A stretch of 32,192 nt of DNA, taken from NCBI GenBank assembly GCA_026196545.1, contig JAPHSZ010000068.1, positions 1 to 32,192 on the forward strand, read 5' to 3'. Source of the stretch: Gammaproteobacteria bacterium. GTDB lineage: Bacteria; Pseudomonadota; Gammaproteobacteria; SZUA-229. Numbering within the stretch: the stretch's first letter is position 1; each line of letters begins with the position of its first letter. The notes beneath the pieces are model-generated. The model saw only the letters and a program-made list of their open reading frames with translations, was not told the origin of the DNA and ran no database searches. Shown piece after piece: positions 31,390-32,192 of this stretch. Made by a program: the position numbers and the translations under genes.

Positions 31390-32192
31390 AAAACCTGACG
31401 ATGAAAAATATGTGCTTTCTTTTGGAGAGTCATTATTTATTGAACGAAAAAAACAAAACCTTACGGTTGCAGATGTTGCCGGGGCTACGCATCTTTCAGA
31501 GCAGGTGATTGACGCGATTGAGCGCTCAGATGTTGAACAATTACCGCAACCTGCCTTTGTCCAGGGTTATTTAAGGGCTTACGCCAAATACCTGGGTGCT
31601 TCTGAATCCCAGGTTCTGGAGGACTATGCGCGTGATGTTCCTCATCAGCAGGAGTCTTACCTGCAGCCGCGGTCAATGCTGCCAGATGAGGCGAGTAGCG
31701 ATACGTTTTTTATAAAAATGATCACGGTCATGTTGTTGCTGGTTACCGTTGTTGCCGCGATTTATGCTTCATTTAGTTATTATAAAAATGCATTGCAGAA
31801 TGATGAGGCTGAGCTTGAGAATCATGCGTCATTATCCCTGCCTGAAGTTGTATCAGATGATCAGGCTGGAGTTGAGCATGAGTTTTCATCGGAATCAGAA
31901 ACGCAGATTGAAGTTGATCAGGCAGAAGCCGAAGAAGTTGTTGTTAAAAAAGATGTTGAAGTCGTAGAGGCTACAGCTGGTATTGTTGAGGATGAACAAA
32001 AGCAGGCGACTGAAGAACCAGTTGTAGAGCAGAGGGTGGTCAATCAGCTATCTGTCGAAGGCGATGATGTGCTGGGACTGACTGCGGTTGAGGTCTCATG
32101 GGCGGAAGTGGATGATGCTAATGGCGAGAATTTGTATTATGACATGTTGCAACCGGGGCAGAGTATAAGCCTGCAAGGTACTGCACCCTTTA
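31367..32192 (+). CDS. rodZ: RodZ, cell-shape protein (3' end cut by window)
   Basis: Membrane protein linking MreB to the elongation machinery. The start is GTG at 31367, inside the end of pilW, with GGGGAG at 31351-31356. Residues 15-85 are the cytoplasmic helix-turn-helix (GESLFIERKKQNLTVADVAGATHLSEQVIDAIE, PAFVQGYLRAYAKYLG); residues 114-138 are the single membrane helix. An acidic, low-complexity periplasmic linker rich in Glu and Val follows, then the start of the C-terminal DUF4115 domain (LTAVEVSWAEVDD ... MLQPGQSISLQG). The window ends inside that domain. Confidence 0.93.
   Translation, partial: MTESNRTEKPDDEKYVLSFGESLFIERKKQNLTVADVAGATHLSEQVIDAIERSDVEQLPQPAFVQGYLRAYAKYLGASESQVLEDYARDVPHQQESYLQPRSMLPDEASSDTFFIKMITVMLLLVTVVAAIYASFSYYKNALQNDEAELENHASLSLPEVVSDDQAGVEHEFSSESETQIEVDQAEAEEVVVKKDVEVVEATAGIVEDEQKQATEEPVVEQRVVNQLSVEGDDVLGLTAVEVSWAEVDDANGENLYYDMLQPGQSISLQGTAPF

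Noticed and set aside
1-32192. CRISPR arrays, tRNA or rRNA genes, insertion sequences, prophage genes
   Set aside because: No regularly spaced repeats, tRNA-like cloverleaf, rRNA stretches, transposase or phage proteins were found in any intergenic gap.

Overview
The window reads as a chromosomal segment of a free-living gammaproteobacterium. Nearly every housekeeping protein (UbiG, MtaD, ClpS/ClpA, IF-1, the complete Isc set with IscX, RlmN, PilW, RodZ) has the gammaproteobacterial form. The Isc block is followed by rlmN-pilW-rodZ, the order known from Pseudomonas-like genomes. Multiheme cytochromes and rhodanese domains suggest a respiratory, sulfur- or nitrogen-active lifestyle. I cannot name a species.

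Layout. (1) 1-3878, minus strand: mtaD, an outer-membrane-barrel-like protein, a lipoprotein and the 5' part of ubiG. (2) 4026-7040, plus: three lipoproteins (LpoB-like, COG3014-like, LPP20-like), a conserved cell-envelope trio. (3) 7287-9911, plus: clpS-clpA, ending in a bidirectional terminator shared with infA (minus). An M23 peptidase gene lies further upstream on the minus strand. (4) 11319-13308, plus: a PLP aminotransferase and a DUF2797 protein. (5) 13372-20742, plus: cysE, then iscR, two cysteine desulfurases, iscU, iscA, hscB, hscA and fdx. A promoter with one excellent and one partial IscR type-1 site lies upstream of iscR. (6) 20757-29069: an accessory block between fdx and iscX. 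It has a small conserved protein and an ArsR-rhodanese regulator on the minus strand. Divergent from these is a tightly packed six-gene operon: histidine-box membrane hydroxylase, VTT-rhodanese membrane protein, a NapH-like ferredoxin fused to a GltD-like NAD(P)H/FAD module, a diheme cytochrome c, an octaheme HAO-family cytochrome and a pentaheme relative. (7) 29155-32192, plus: iscX, a hairpin, then rlmN-pilW-rodZ (rodZ cut by the window end). ndk, often found between iscX and rlmN, is absent.

The most interesting part is block 6. Its gene content suggests an electron-transfer chain from cytoplasmic NAD(P)H (or in reverse) through a membrane ferredoxin to periplasmic multiheme cytochromes. 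It is probably controlled by an ArsR-type regulator carrying a rhodanese domain, so a reactive-sulfur or nitrogen-oxide substrate is plausible. That function is inference. A second oddity is that cysE has its conserved N-terminus and a well-placed Shine-Dalgarno in front of an ATC codon instead of ATG.
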